Below are positions 14,011 to 21,203 of a DNA stretch of 26,645 bases, piece after piece. The DNA is taken from contig CAZAKZ010000076.1 of the NCBI GenBank assembly GCA_964485695.1, forward strand, positions 1 to 26,645. Reading direction: 5' to 3'. The stretch comes from CAZAKZ01 sp964485695 (lineage in GTDB: Bacteria > Planctomycetota > JAFGQW01). The position numbers and the translations under genes are program-made. A model generated the notes under the pieces. It was not told where the DNA came from, did no database searches, and saw nothing but the letters and a program-made list of their open reading frames with translations. Within the stretch, counting starts at the first letter, position 1, and every line of letters begins with the position of its first letter.

Positions 14011-16609
14011 GTCCCTGCCCCCACAATGGGTGGGGCGTAAGTTCCGGGGCCGGGAATACGCGGTCGTTGTGGCGGTGGTGGTCCTCCTGGTCATTCTGAC
14101 CTTCCCGAAATACACCCTGTCCTCCGCGCAGCTCTTCACCCGCCCCTGGATCGACGGCCATGCCTCCGAGTTCGCCTTCTTTCCCTGGGATCAGTTCATA
14201 TCCCGGCACCTCTCCTCGGGAGAAATTCCTTTCTGGAATCCCTTCGAGGCCGGCGGCAATCCCCTCGTGGCCAACTATCAGTCGAGTCTCTTCTACCCCT
14301 TGAAGTTCCTCGTCTACTTCTTCGGGGCCCTGGACACGTATCTCCTGGTCAGGCTGGTGCTGGCCGGTGTTTTCATGTATCGGTTCTGCAGGTTTCTCCG
14401 TCTGTCCAGGCTGTCGGCCTGGATGGGAACCCTGGTCTTTACCTTGCAGAGCTACTTTCTTCTCTTTCTGAATCTTCCCCACGTCAACGCCGAGGTTTTC
14501 ATCCCGCTGGTGCTGTTCACCTCGGCCGCCTATATCCGGTTCGGCGGGCCCTGGCGTTTCCTGGCCGCGGCTGTGTCCGTGGCAATCGTGGCCTACGGCG
14601 GACATCCGGAGGCGACGTTCTACGTGCTCCTGTTCACCGGTGGCTACTCCGTCTTCGAAGGGTGGGTTGCCGGGAAGGGTGGGGGAGGAATCCCCGCGGT
14701 GCGCCGCATTCTCGGGGGGCCGCTGATCCACGCCTGCGGAGTCTGCCTGGGCGCCGTGCAGATCCTGCCCTTTCTGGAATACCTGGGCCAGGCCTGGCAC
14801 ATCCATGCTCCGGGCGTCGGCGGCGTTCACCGGGACGCCCTGGGATTCGTGGAGTTCGTGGTGCCGCACCTCCGGTCGGGACATTTCGATTTCCCCATGG
14901 GTGTGGGTTGCATTGCTTTGATGCTGGCGCTGGGTGCGGTGATCGGCCTGCGCCGCCTCCGGGCGCGGGCCGTCTATTTCACGGTGATCCCGGTGCTGTT
15001 CGGGGGCCTCTTCCTCGGCGTCTGGCCCTTCACCGAGCTGGGTCGGCTGCCGTTCATCGGAGAGGCGGGAAACATCAAGTATCCGGCTCCCATCGTCAAT
15101 GCCTCACTGGCCGTCCTGGCGGCCATGGGCCTGGACCGGCTGCGTTCACGAACGGACGGGGGGCATCCATGCCGGGGATTCCACTTCCTGGGGGCCGGCC
15201 TTCTGGTGGTGGGGTTCGGGATTCCGATGGTGCTGGGTATCCTGAGAGAGGATCTGCGAGGGAAGCTGGATACCGGGGCCTGCGCCCTCGTCGCGGCCAT
15301 GGTGGTGGGGATCTCGGTCTTCATCCACCTCAGGCAGAAGAGGGTTCTGGGTCCGCGGGCCTTGCCCATGGCGTGCCTGGCCACGGGCCTGGCGGCCTTG
15401 TGGACCCACCATGCCGGCATCGGGGGGAAGACAGGCTGGGGCCTGGCGGGAATCGTCCTGGTCGGCCCGGCTCTGGCGGCCTGCCACGCCCGGTGGAGGG
15501 GCTCCCTGCCCCGGGGTCGGGTTTGGATTCCGGTTTGCCTGACCTTGTTGGCCGTGGGCATTGTCCACGTGGTCAAAGATCGTGTGGTGGATCCTCCGGG
15601 GGGGCGGCGCTTGCTTCCGGATCCGGAGATCCCCCCCGAGTTCGTGACCCTGATCCTGGAGGAGAACGCCGCCCGGAAGGCCGGGCCCTTCCGCATCGCG
15701 GGCGAGCCCCTGGCCCTGCCCGCCAACCAGGCCACTGTTTACGGTCTCGAGGACGTCCGGAGCTTCGATGCACTCTACGTGGATCGATTCTTCCAGTTCC
15801 TGAACGTCATCAACGAGCTGCCGGATTACAGGGAGGTGTTCCTTCCCCTGCCGCCCCGGATCACCCAGCAGGAGGCCCTGAAGCTCCTGATACAATCCCG
15901 GTGCGACTGGTATTTTTTCGAGCAAACCAAGCGGTCAGGCATCAAACCGGAAAAGTTTACCGATCCGCTGGTCGATCTTCTGGGTGTGCGGTTCTTCCTT
16001 TACTACAGTATGGACCTCGATCGCCAGGGCCCGGTCCCCATAGGACCGGACTACAGGGTAATCTACGACCGTCACGGATACCGGGTTGTGGCCAATGACC
16101 GGGCCCTCCCCAGGGCCTTCCTGGTCCATTCCGCAGAGAGGGTGGCCTCGGCGGGCCGTGCAAAGGCGCGGCTGGGTGAGGCGACCTTCAAGGCCTGTAT
16201 CCGGGACGTGGTGATCCTGGAGGGGCGCCTTCCCGGACCGCTGCCGGATACCGGTCGTCAGACGCCGGAGGAAACCGTCCGGGTCCGGAGGGAGGGACCG
16301 CACCATACCCGGGTGGACGTCGAGGCGAAGCAGCCGGGCGTCCTGGTGTTGACCGACAACAACTACCCCGGCTGGGAGGCGGTCCGACGCCTCGAGGATG
16401 GAAGGGAAGAACCGGTGGATATCCTGCCCGCCGACCTGGCGTTCCGTGGGGTGTATCTTCCCGCGGGAACGCACCAGGTCCACTTCCGGTATCGTCCGCG
16501 GTCGGTGCTTTATGGAGGGGCTCTCGCAGGCGCAGTCCTGGTCCTGATCCTGGGGGCCTGCCTTCTGCCTCCGATACGCCGGCTCTTTCGGCGCCGGGGG
16601 GGAGAGTAA
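13997..16609 (+). CDS. YfhO-like GT-C polytopic membrane glycosyltransferase
   Basis: This 870-residue protein resembles the YfhO family, GT-C membrane enzymes that use lipid-linked sugars outside the membrane. The first loop carries an acidic, aromatic pattern (RPWIDGHASEFAFFPWDQF) followed by SGEIPFWNPFEAGGNPLVANYQSSLFYPLK, a hallmark of the family. About a dozen hydrophobic segments follow to near residue 520. A soluble, presumably periplasmic domain then contains LTDNNYPGWEA and a beta-rich end, before a last helix (about 835-855) and a basic tail. The ATG at 13997 follows a G-rich ribosome-binding site and overlaps the Rieske gene by 14 bases; an earlier GTG at 13967 is possible. The next gene starts 1 base after its stop. 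Family-level function is likely; the substrate is unknown. Confidence 0.83.
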   Translation: MQDFESLPPQWVGRKFRGREYAVVVAVVVLLVILTFPKYTLSSAQLFTRPWIDGHASEFAFFPWDQFISRHLSSGEIPFWNPFEAGGNPLVANYQSSLFYPLKFLVYFFGALDTYLLVRLVLAGVFMYRFCRFLRLSRLSAWMGTLVFTLQSYFLLFLNLPHVNAEVFIPLVLFTSAAYIRFGGPWRFLAAAVSVAIVAYGGHPEATFYVLLFTGGYSVFEGWVAGKGGGGIPAVRRILGGPLIHACGVCLGAVQILPFLEYLGQAWHIHAPGVGGVHRDALGFVEFVVPHLRSGHFDFPMGVGCIALMLALGAVIGLRRLRARAVYFTVIPVLFGGLFLGVWPFTELGRLPFIGEAGNIKYPAPIVNASLAVLAAMGLDRLRSRTDGGHPCRGFHFLGAGLLVVGFGIPMVLGILREDLRGKLDTGACALVAAMVVGISVFIHLRQKRVLGPRALPMACLATGLAALWTHHAGIGGKTGWGLAGIVLVGPALAACHARWRGSLPRGRVWIPVCLTLLAVGIVHVVKDRVVDPPGGRRLLPDPEIPPEFVTLILEENAARKAGPFRIAGEPLALPANQATVYGLEDVRSFDALYVDRFFQFLNVINELPDYREVFLPLPPRITQQEALKLLIQSRCDWYFFEQTKRSGIKPEKFTDPLVDLLGVRFFLYYSMDLDRQGPVPIGPDYRVIYDRHGYRVVANDRALPRAFLVHSAERVASAGRAKARLGEATFKACIRDVVILEGRLPGPLPDTGRQTPEETVRVRREGPHHTRVDVEAKQPGVLVLTDNNYPGWEAVRRLEDGREEPVDILPADLAFRGVYLPAGTHQVHFRYRPRSVLYGGALAGAVLVLILGACLLPPIRRLFRRRGGE

Positions 16610-16610
16610 C

Positions 16611-17828
16611 ATGTCCCTGTCCCTCGACTTCATGCACTGGATCGACCGCTACCTCGGCGGCCTGGTGGTATCGGCCCTGCAACCCTTCAATCTGCGGCGA
16701 TATCGGGTGCCGCCTCCCGCGGTGGAAGCGCTCGATCCCGAGAAGGTGCTGGTGGTGAAATTCTGGGGCATCGGCAGCATCGCCCTGGCCGGACAGACTC
16801 TCGTGGCCCTGAAGAAAAGATACCCGAGGGCCGAGTTCCATTTTCTCACCCTGGAATCGAACCGACCGTTCCTGCATTACGTCCCCGTGGTGGACGAGGT
16901 CATCAGCCTGGATATCCGCGGCGGGGGCCCGAGAGTATTCTTCCGGATACTCCGGCTGCTCCTTTCTCTCCGGCGTCGCGGCTACGATCTGGTGGTGGAT
17001 CTGGAGTTCTTCACACGGTTCAGCGCCCTGGTCTCCTTCATGACCGGCGCACCTGTTCGCGTGGGATTTCACGCCTGGGAAGTGTGGCGTGGGAACCTGG
17101 CCAACGTGGACGTTCCCTTCAACCGCTACTGGCACGTGACCCAGAACTTCTTCAACCTCGGCCGGGCTGCGGGCGTCGTGGAAGAGGAGCCCCCGGCTTT
17201 CCGCCTGAATCCGGAAGAGAAGGACCGTTCCGAGGCGGCGGCAGCCCTCGAGGAGGCGGGGATCCGGGAATCGGAAAAGATCCTGCTCATCAATCCCAAT
17301 GCCGGGGAGATGGCCCTGGAGAGGCGGTGGCCGCCGGGCAACTTCGCCGCCCTGGCCGTGGAACTGACCCGGGAGAATCAGGAGGATCCCGGCCTTCGGC
17401 CGGTTTTCATCGGAGCCCCGGGTGAGCGAGACTACGTCGAAGCGGCGGTGAATCAGGCGGGTCCCGCGGCGGTGAACCTGGCGGGCAAGATCTCCATCGG
17501 CGGCCTGCTGGCCCTCTTCGAACGGGCCGAGGGCCTCGTCACCAACGACTCCGGCCCCCTGCAACTCGCTCTCTGTCAGGGCTTGCCGACCGTGAGTTTT
17601 TTCGGCCCGGAAACACCGGTGTTGTACGGGCCAAAGGGTGGGCAGCATCGGGTGCTGTTCCAGCACCTGGCCTGCAGCCCGTGCATCAACGTCCACAGTC
17701 AGAAAAAGGTTCGCTGCGTCCACGGACGTCCCATCTGCCTGGAAACCATCGATGTGCAGCGGACCGCGGCCGAGGTCCGGGCACTTCTCCGGGGCGAGGA
17801 CGGGCCGATGTGGGGGGTCCATGGCTGA
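16611..17828 (+). CDS. family 9 glycosyltransferase (heptosyltransferase-like)
   Basis: GT9 enzymes are cytoplasmic GT-B transferases; the best known add ADP-heptose to lipid A core. The 405-residue protein has an N-terminal half with KVLVVKFWGIGSIALAGQTL (45-64) and DLVVDLEFFTRFSALVSFMTG, and a C-terminal half with LLINPNAGEMALERRWPP and LVTNDSGPLQLALCQGLPTVSFFGPETP, the usual nucleotide-sugar segment. The end has a Cys cluster (CSPCINVHSQKKVRCVHGR). In place of the common GDxxL near the start it has GIGSIAL, so the donor may not be ADP-heptose. The ATG lies 1 base after the previous stop, and the gene overlaps the next by 8 bases. It probably builds a surface glycan with its neighbours. LPS core synthesis cannot be assumed. 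Confidence 0.88.
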   Translation: MSLSLDFMHWIDRYLGGLVVSALQPFNLRRYRVPPPAVEALDPEKVLVVKFWGIGSIALAGQTLVALKKRYPRAEFHFLTLESNRPFLHYVPVVDEVISLDIRGGGPRVFFRILRLLLSLRRRGYDLVVDLEFFTRFSALVSFMTGAPVRVGFHAWEVWRGNLANVDVPFNRYWHVTQNFFNLGRAAGVVEEEPPAFRLNPEEKDRSEAAAALEEAGIRESEKILLINPNAGEMALERRWPPGNFAALAVELTRENQEDPGLRPVFIGAPGERDYVEAAVNQAGPAAVNLAGKISIGGLLALFERAEGLVTNDSGPLQLALCQGLPTVSFFGPETPVLYGPKGGQHRVLFQHLACSPCINVHSQKKVRCVHGRPICLETIDVQRTAAEVRALLRGEDGPMWGVHG

Positions 17829-18732
17829 CATGGTGTTTGACGGGGCTGAATCCATGTGCGGTCTGTGTGGAAGCCGGGACTTGAGGCCGACGCGGGCCGG
17901 CCTCGAGCGGTGCATGGACTGCGGCCTGGCGGGCGCCTATCCCCTGCCCGCGCCTCGAGATCTCAAGAAGCTCTACACCCGTGAATACTACGAGGCCTGG
18001 GGCGGTGGCGGGGGTGAAGACCGAGCGGTGAAAGCCATGAAGCAGGCCACCTTTGCCCGCCGGCTGGATCCCCTGATGCCCCTCCGGCAAGGGGCCCGTA
18101 TTCTGGACGTGGGATGCGCAACCGGGTTTTTCCTGGACCTCATCGAGGCCCGGGGGGGGGAAGCCCACGGTGTCGAGATCAATCCCTACGCGGCCCGGGT
18201 AGCGGAGGCCCGATTCCCGGGCCGGATCAAGGAGGGCACGCTGGCGGAGGCTGCGTATCCCGACGGGTACTTTCATACCGTGTTCATGTCGGATCTCATC
18301 GAACACGTACCTCGCCCGGGAGACCTCCTCGATGAGACCCATCGCATCCTCGAGCCCGGGGGGCGGCTGGTGGTATGCACGCCCGATTTCGGGGGGTTGA
18401 GCGCGCGCCTTCTCGGAAAACGTTGGTTTCACAGAAAGAAAGAACATATCTTGTACTTCAGTCGCCCCCCTCTCCGGGCGGCTCTGTCCCGGGCGGGATT
18501 TCTGGACATCCGGACGAAACCGGGAGTCAAGTGCATGACGATTCACTACCTGGCCAGTCAGTTCCGGACCTACCGCCTGTTTCCCGTCACCTGGATCCTG
18601 AACCTCATGCAGCGTCTCCTGCCGGACGCTTTCACCCGAAGGGTCTTTTCCCTGCCTTCGGCGGAGGTGGTGGCATTCGCCCGGAAGCCGGGTGATTCCC
18701 CCCGAGAGTCCTCCGGACCCAAGGCATGGTAA
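17821..18732 (+). CDS. zinc-ribbon SAM-dependent methyltransferase
   Basis: The 303-residue protein starts with a zinc ribbon (C13/C16 in CGLCG, C31/C34 in CMDCG), followed by a helical stretch with YTREYYEAWGG. A class I methyltransferase domain follows (about 85-235), with the SAM motif ARILDVGCATGFFLDLIEA at about 94-112, GVEINPYAARVAEARFPG, and the post-motif YFHTVFMSDLIEHVPRPGDLL. Similar ribbon-methyltransferases act on sugars or lipid-linked glycans (family knowledge). The frame is open further upstream, inside the GT9 gene, but the ATG at 17821 with GGGGGG just before it gives the ribbon its normal N-terminal position and an 8-base overlap. It also overlaps the following gene by 7 bases. 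A methylation step on the operon's glycan is inferred. Confidence 0.88.
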   Translation: MADMVFDGAESMCGLCGSRDLRPTRAGLERCMDCGLAGAYPLPAPRDLKKLYTREYYEAWGGGGGEDRAVKAMKQATFARRLDPLMPLRQGARILDVGCATGFFLDLIEARGGEAHGVEINPYAARVAEARFPGRIKEGTLAEAAYPDGYFHTVFMSDLIEHVPRPGDLLDETHRILEPGGRLVVCTPDFGGLSARLLGKRWFHRKKEHILYFSRPPLRAALSRAGFLDIRTKPGVKCMTIHYLASQFRTYRLFPVTWILNLMQRLLPDAFTRRVFSLPSAEVVAFARKPGDSPRESSGPKAW

Positions 18733-20288
18733 ATCCACGGATCTCCGTCCTTCCGTGGGTGATCGTCCTCGTCCTGCTGGCTTCCATGGCCGTACAACTG
18801 TTCACCTCCGCCCGCGAGAAGTGCGCCACCTTCGACGAGTGGTCCATCCTGGCCGGTGGACTCCGCTACCTGGAGACGGGTGAGAACGACGTCCATATCG
18901 ACATCCCCGCCGGTATCAAGGCCTGGATCGCCTTGCCCGTGTGCTGGGTGTGCTCACCGAAATTGCCTGAGGACGTCGACGCGTATCCCTGGTCGTACGG
19001 AAATCGATTCCTCGAGGGGCTGGAAGATCCGTCGACGGTGCTGCTCCTGGCGCGCCTTCCCGTCATGGTGATGGCCATCCTGCTGGCCGTCTACGTCTTT
19101 GTATTTTCCAGGATGCTCTGGGGAACATGGGGAGGCGTGCTCTCCCTCGCGGTCGTTTGCTTCGAGCCCAACCTCCTGGCTCACGGCCGCCTGGCCACGT
19201 GCGACGTGGCCCTGGCCGCCCTGGCCACGGGCGGATTTCTCTTCCTCTGGAAGGCGCTTCAGACGAAACGAGGGATCTGGCACCTCCTCTCCGCCCTCCA
19301 CCTGGTGCTCGCCATGGAGGCGAAGTTCATCGGCCTGGTCTTCCTGATCCTGGCTCTCCTCGTTCATGTAGGAGACGCCGTGTCCCGGGGCGGCATGAGG
19401 AAGGGGCTGATTGCCGGGGGGATGCACGCGGGAAGGTTTCTAGGCATCGTAGGAATCCTGTATCTCTTCGTGGTCCTCTTTCTGTATCGTGGAGCTCCCA
19501 CTGCCGTTTCGGGTTATTTCCACCTGGCCAAGCACCTCGACCGGGGCCATCCCACCTTTTTCCTGGGACGCTTTGACGCTTCGGGCTGGTGGTACTTCCA
19601 CCCGTTCACCTTGCTGGTGAAATCGCCCCTTCCCGTTTTGCTCGGCGTCCTCCTTTTGCCGCTGGTGGTGCGGGGAAGAACTGCATGGAGGCGCCTGGTC
19701 TTGCTCTGCACGGTGGGCGGCGGGTGGATCGCGGCCTCCATGACCAGCCCGGTTTGCCTGGGCGTGCGTCACATGCTGTTCCCCATCGCCATCGGAGCGA
19801 CCGGCCTGGGCTATCTCGTCCAGCGCTCGGCCCCCCGTCTGCGGGCCTTGGGCCTCGGTCTCGGCCTGGCCTGGCTGGTGACGGGGACGCTGTTGAACCA
19901 CCCACACCATCTCGCTTTTTTCAACGAGGCAGCGGGCGGAAGGGAGGGGGGGCGAGCGCTGCTGGTGGATTCCAATCTCGACTGGGGACAGGATCTGCCG
20001 GCCCTGGCTCGATGGCTCGATCATCGAGGAAGTCCGCCCGTGGTGATGATCTACTTCGGAAACGAGAATCCGGGTCGATTCGGTATCTGTTACCGGGGCT
20101 GGGTGACCCGGCCCGAGGTGCCCGATTGCTGGGATCTCGAATCCGGATATCTCGTTGTGAGCGCGACATACCAGGTGACGGCCCCGATCAATCCAGGGCT
20201 CAAAGCCTTCCTTTCTCGATGTGATCCAATCGAGACCCTCGGGGGATCTTTGCTCGTCTACCGGATCCGGCCCGAGAAACGCTTCTGA
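18726..20288 (+). CDS. ArnT/PMT-like GT-C membrane glycosyltransferase
   Basis: This is a 520-residue polytopic protein of the GT39/GT83-like GT-C superfamily, whose members transfer a sugar from a polyprenyl phosphate carrier on the outer face of the inner membrane. After the first helix (11-25), the loop has KCATFDEWSILAGGLRYLETG with the D37/E38 acidic pair. Residues 50-75 (NDVHIDIPAGIKAWIALPVC) and LLARLPVMVMAILLAVYVFVF match the usual second helix start. About ten more hydrophobic segments follow to about residue 390. A soluble C-terminal part contains LLVDSNLDWGQDLPALARW, common in such proteins. It begins within the methyltransferase stop region and ends the operon. Exact substrate is unknown; at least three GT-C proteins are encoded in this window. 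Confidence 0.85.
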   Translation: MVNPRISVLPWVIVLVLLASMAVQLFTSAREKCATFDEWSILAGGLRYLETGENDVHIDIPAGIKAWIALPVCWVCSPKLPEDVDAYPWSYGNRFLEGLEDPSTVLLLARLPVMVMAILLAVYVFVFSRMLWGTWGGVLSLAVVCFEPNLLAHGRLATCDVALAALATGGFLFLWKALQTKRGIWHLLSALHLVLAMEAKFIGLVFLILALLVHVGDAVSRGGMRKGLIAGGMHAGRFLGIVGILYLFVVLFLYRGAPTAVSGYFHLAKHLDRGHPTFFLGRFDASGWWYFHPFTLLVKSPLPVLLGVLLLPLVVRGRTAWRRLVLLCTVGGGWIAASMTSPVCLGVRHMLFPIAIGATGLGYLVQRSAPRLRALGLGLGLAWLVTGTLLNHPHHLAFFNEAAGGREGGRALLVDSNLDWGQDLPALARWLDHRGSPPVVMIYFGNENPGRFGICYRGWVTRPEVPDCWDLESGYLVVSATYQVTAPINPGLKAFLSRCDPIETLGGSLLVYRIRPEKRF

Positions 20289-20658
20289 TCGGTATCCCTT
20301 GAAGATAAGGGAGTTACGAAATCGGACTGGGCGGGAATATCGGGTGAATTCGTCTGGAGCTTCTCGACTCCGGTGGGGCGATTCACCGGTTTGATGAGTC
20401 GAGGAGAATTCTCAAGAAATCAAAGGCGCTCAAGCAAGACCCTAGCGAGGCCTACAATAACAATGTGAGAGTAGCGACCGAAATCGATGATTCCCGGTAC
20501 GGTTGTTGCTCACATCATGGCGTTCATGTTGCGCAATGAATGGTGTTGACTCGAGTCTGGAACAAGAACTGATCACGAAGAAGGGAATTGAACCAGGGAA
20601 GAGGTATCTCCCCGGGAAAGGGTTCCCCCAGGGAAGAGAACAGGAGGGGAGCAGAATC
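20289..20658. other. intergenic region with a nested stem-loop
   Basis: No gene is supported in these 370 bases between the end of the glycan operon and the small zinc-ribbon gene. The region is less GC-rich than its neighbours. It contains the nested inverted repeat at 20346-20411 and some purine-rich sequence before the AGGAGGGGA ribosome-binding site of the next gene (20642-20650). A TTGACT near 20546 has no acceptable -10 partner. Confidence 0.5.
20346..20411 (+). other. 66-nt nested stem-loop, possible structured RNA
   Basis: Three stems nest within each other. GAATTC pairs with GAATTC (20346-20351 with 20406-20411). A 10-bp stem with one G-U (20361-20370 with 20396-20405) lies next inside. 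CGGTG pairs with CACCG (20371-20375 with 20384-20388) at the tip. A 9-base bulge separates the two outer stems on the left, and the right side is continuous. GAGAATTCTC at 20404-20413 is itself a palindrome. It starts 57 bases after the end of the glycan operon. Type unknown. Confidence 0.45.
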
Positions 20659-20832
20659 ATGGCACCTTTCAGAGACTTGCAACTGCTGTGGGGCGGTTTG
20701 ATGACGGGAAGGATGGTCGAGAACCGGTACTGTCCAGCCTGTCAAAAGACCACGAAATTCCGTCGCGCAGAGGACCTGAAATGCCTGAGATGCGGAAAAC
20801 AGCTGGTTTTTCGCAACCTGGAAAGGGCCTGA
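20659..20832 (+). CDS. small zinc-ribbon protein, 57 residues
   Basis: A short gene encodes a single zinc ribbon: YCPACQKTTKF and LKCLRCGKQL place two CxxC pairs 14 residues apart, as in rubredoxin-like or transcription-factor-like ribbons. The N-terminal 25 residues (MAPFRDLQLLWGGLMTGRM) are partly hydrophobic but too short to be a confident membrane anchor. The start is the ATG at 20659, supported by AGGAGGGGA at 20642-20650 with 8 bases spacing; the frame is open for 52 codons upstream but those residues look non-coding. A hairpin (20893-20921) follows 60 bases after the stop. No family name can be given. Proteins like this often bind nucleic acid or a protein partner. Confidence 0.7.
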   Translation: MAPFRDLQLLWGGLMTGRMVENRYCPACQKTTKFRRAEDLKCLRCGKQLVFRNLERA

Positions 20833-20892
20833 TCGAGGCGGCAAATATCGCCATTCCCGGGAGCATTCCACGAATCGGATGATTCATATCCA

Positions 20893-20921
20893 ACGGGTGC
20901 CCTCCATCGAGGCGCACCCGT
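20893..20921 (+). terminator. hairpin downstream of the zinc-ribbon gene, terminator-like without U-tract
   Basis: ACGGGTGC (20893-20900) pairs with GCACCCGT (20914-20921). CCTC (20901-20904) pairs with GAGG (20909-20912) around a CATC tetraloop, with one bulged C at 20913. This gives 12 bp. Only CTTG follows, so intrinsic termination would be weak. Confidence 0.4.
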
Positions 20922-21126
20922 CTTGAATTCCAGCACGAATCGGGAACGACCATTTACACAATCTGTAGCCATAGCTGCGTGGCGCCCGAATATCGGGTGT
21001 GAACAGCGCCGTTCGTCGGAGAACCCCTCGGTGACCTGTCGGAAATCACCTGTTCGTGGGGGTAGGAGGATTCGCGATCGCATCGATCCGGCCTCTGAAT
21101 CCCACACCCGGGGCCAACTAGAAGCA

Positions 21127-21170
21127 GGTGGTCGCTGCATGGAAACCACCGCCGGCAGCGGCGCTTTTTT
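21127..21170 (+). terminator. intrinsic terminator overlapping a possible H-type pseudoknot
   Basis: CGCCG (21150-21154) and CGGCG (21159-21163) form a stem with a GCAG loop, followed after one base by TTTTTT (21165-21170), so this is a rho-independent terminator on the plus strand. Two further exact 6-bp pairings exist: GGTGGT (21127-21132) with ACCACC (21145-21150), and CGCTGC (21133-21138) with GCAGCG (21155-21160). These interleave as an H-type pseudoknot, and the second uses bases of the terminator stem. This is the layout of a terminator/antiterminator switch, but no plus-strand gene follows closely. Confidence 0.55.
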
Positions 21171-21203
21171 CTTTACTGCAGCTCGAGGCGTAAAGAAGAT
21201 CCC

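Larger units (their letters stand above)
20833..21203. other. intergenic region with two structured elements
   Basis: No gene is visible in these 371 bases. A strong hairpin lies at 20893-20921 and a pseudoknot/terminator element at 21127-21170. Between them are short complementary pairs such as GGTGA and TCACC around 21030-21055. The region could hold a small RNA transcribed rightward and ending at 21170, or be a long 3' end of the zinc-ribbon transcript. No known RNA family motif was recognised. Confidence 0.45.

Noticed and set aside
14662..16098. 478-codon plus-strand frame inside the YfhO-like gene
   Set aside because: Gly/Arg/Pro-rich shifted frame of a membrane protein gene; no ribosome-binding site or motif.
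16188..17915. 575-codon minus-strand frame over the YfhO-like and GT9 genes
   Set aside because: Crosses two identified genes and has no recognisable family features.
20388..20422. Hammerhead ribozyme-like TGATGAG ... GAAA near the nested stem-loop
   Set aside because: The core needs CTGATGA, but TTGATGA is present, and the bases before GAAA cannot close stem II.
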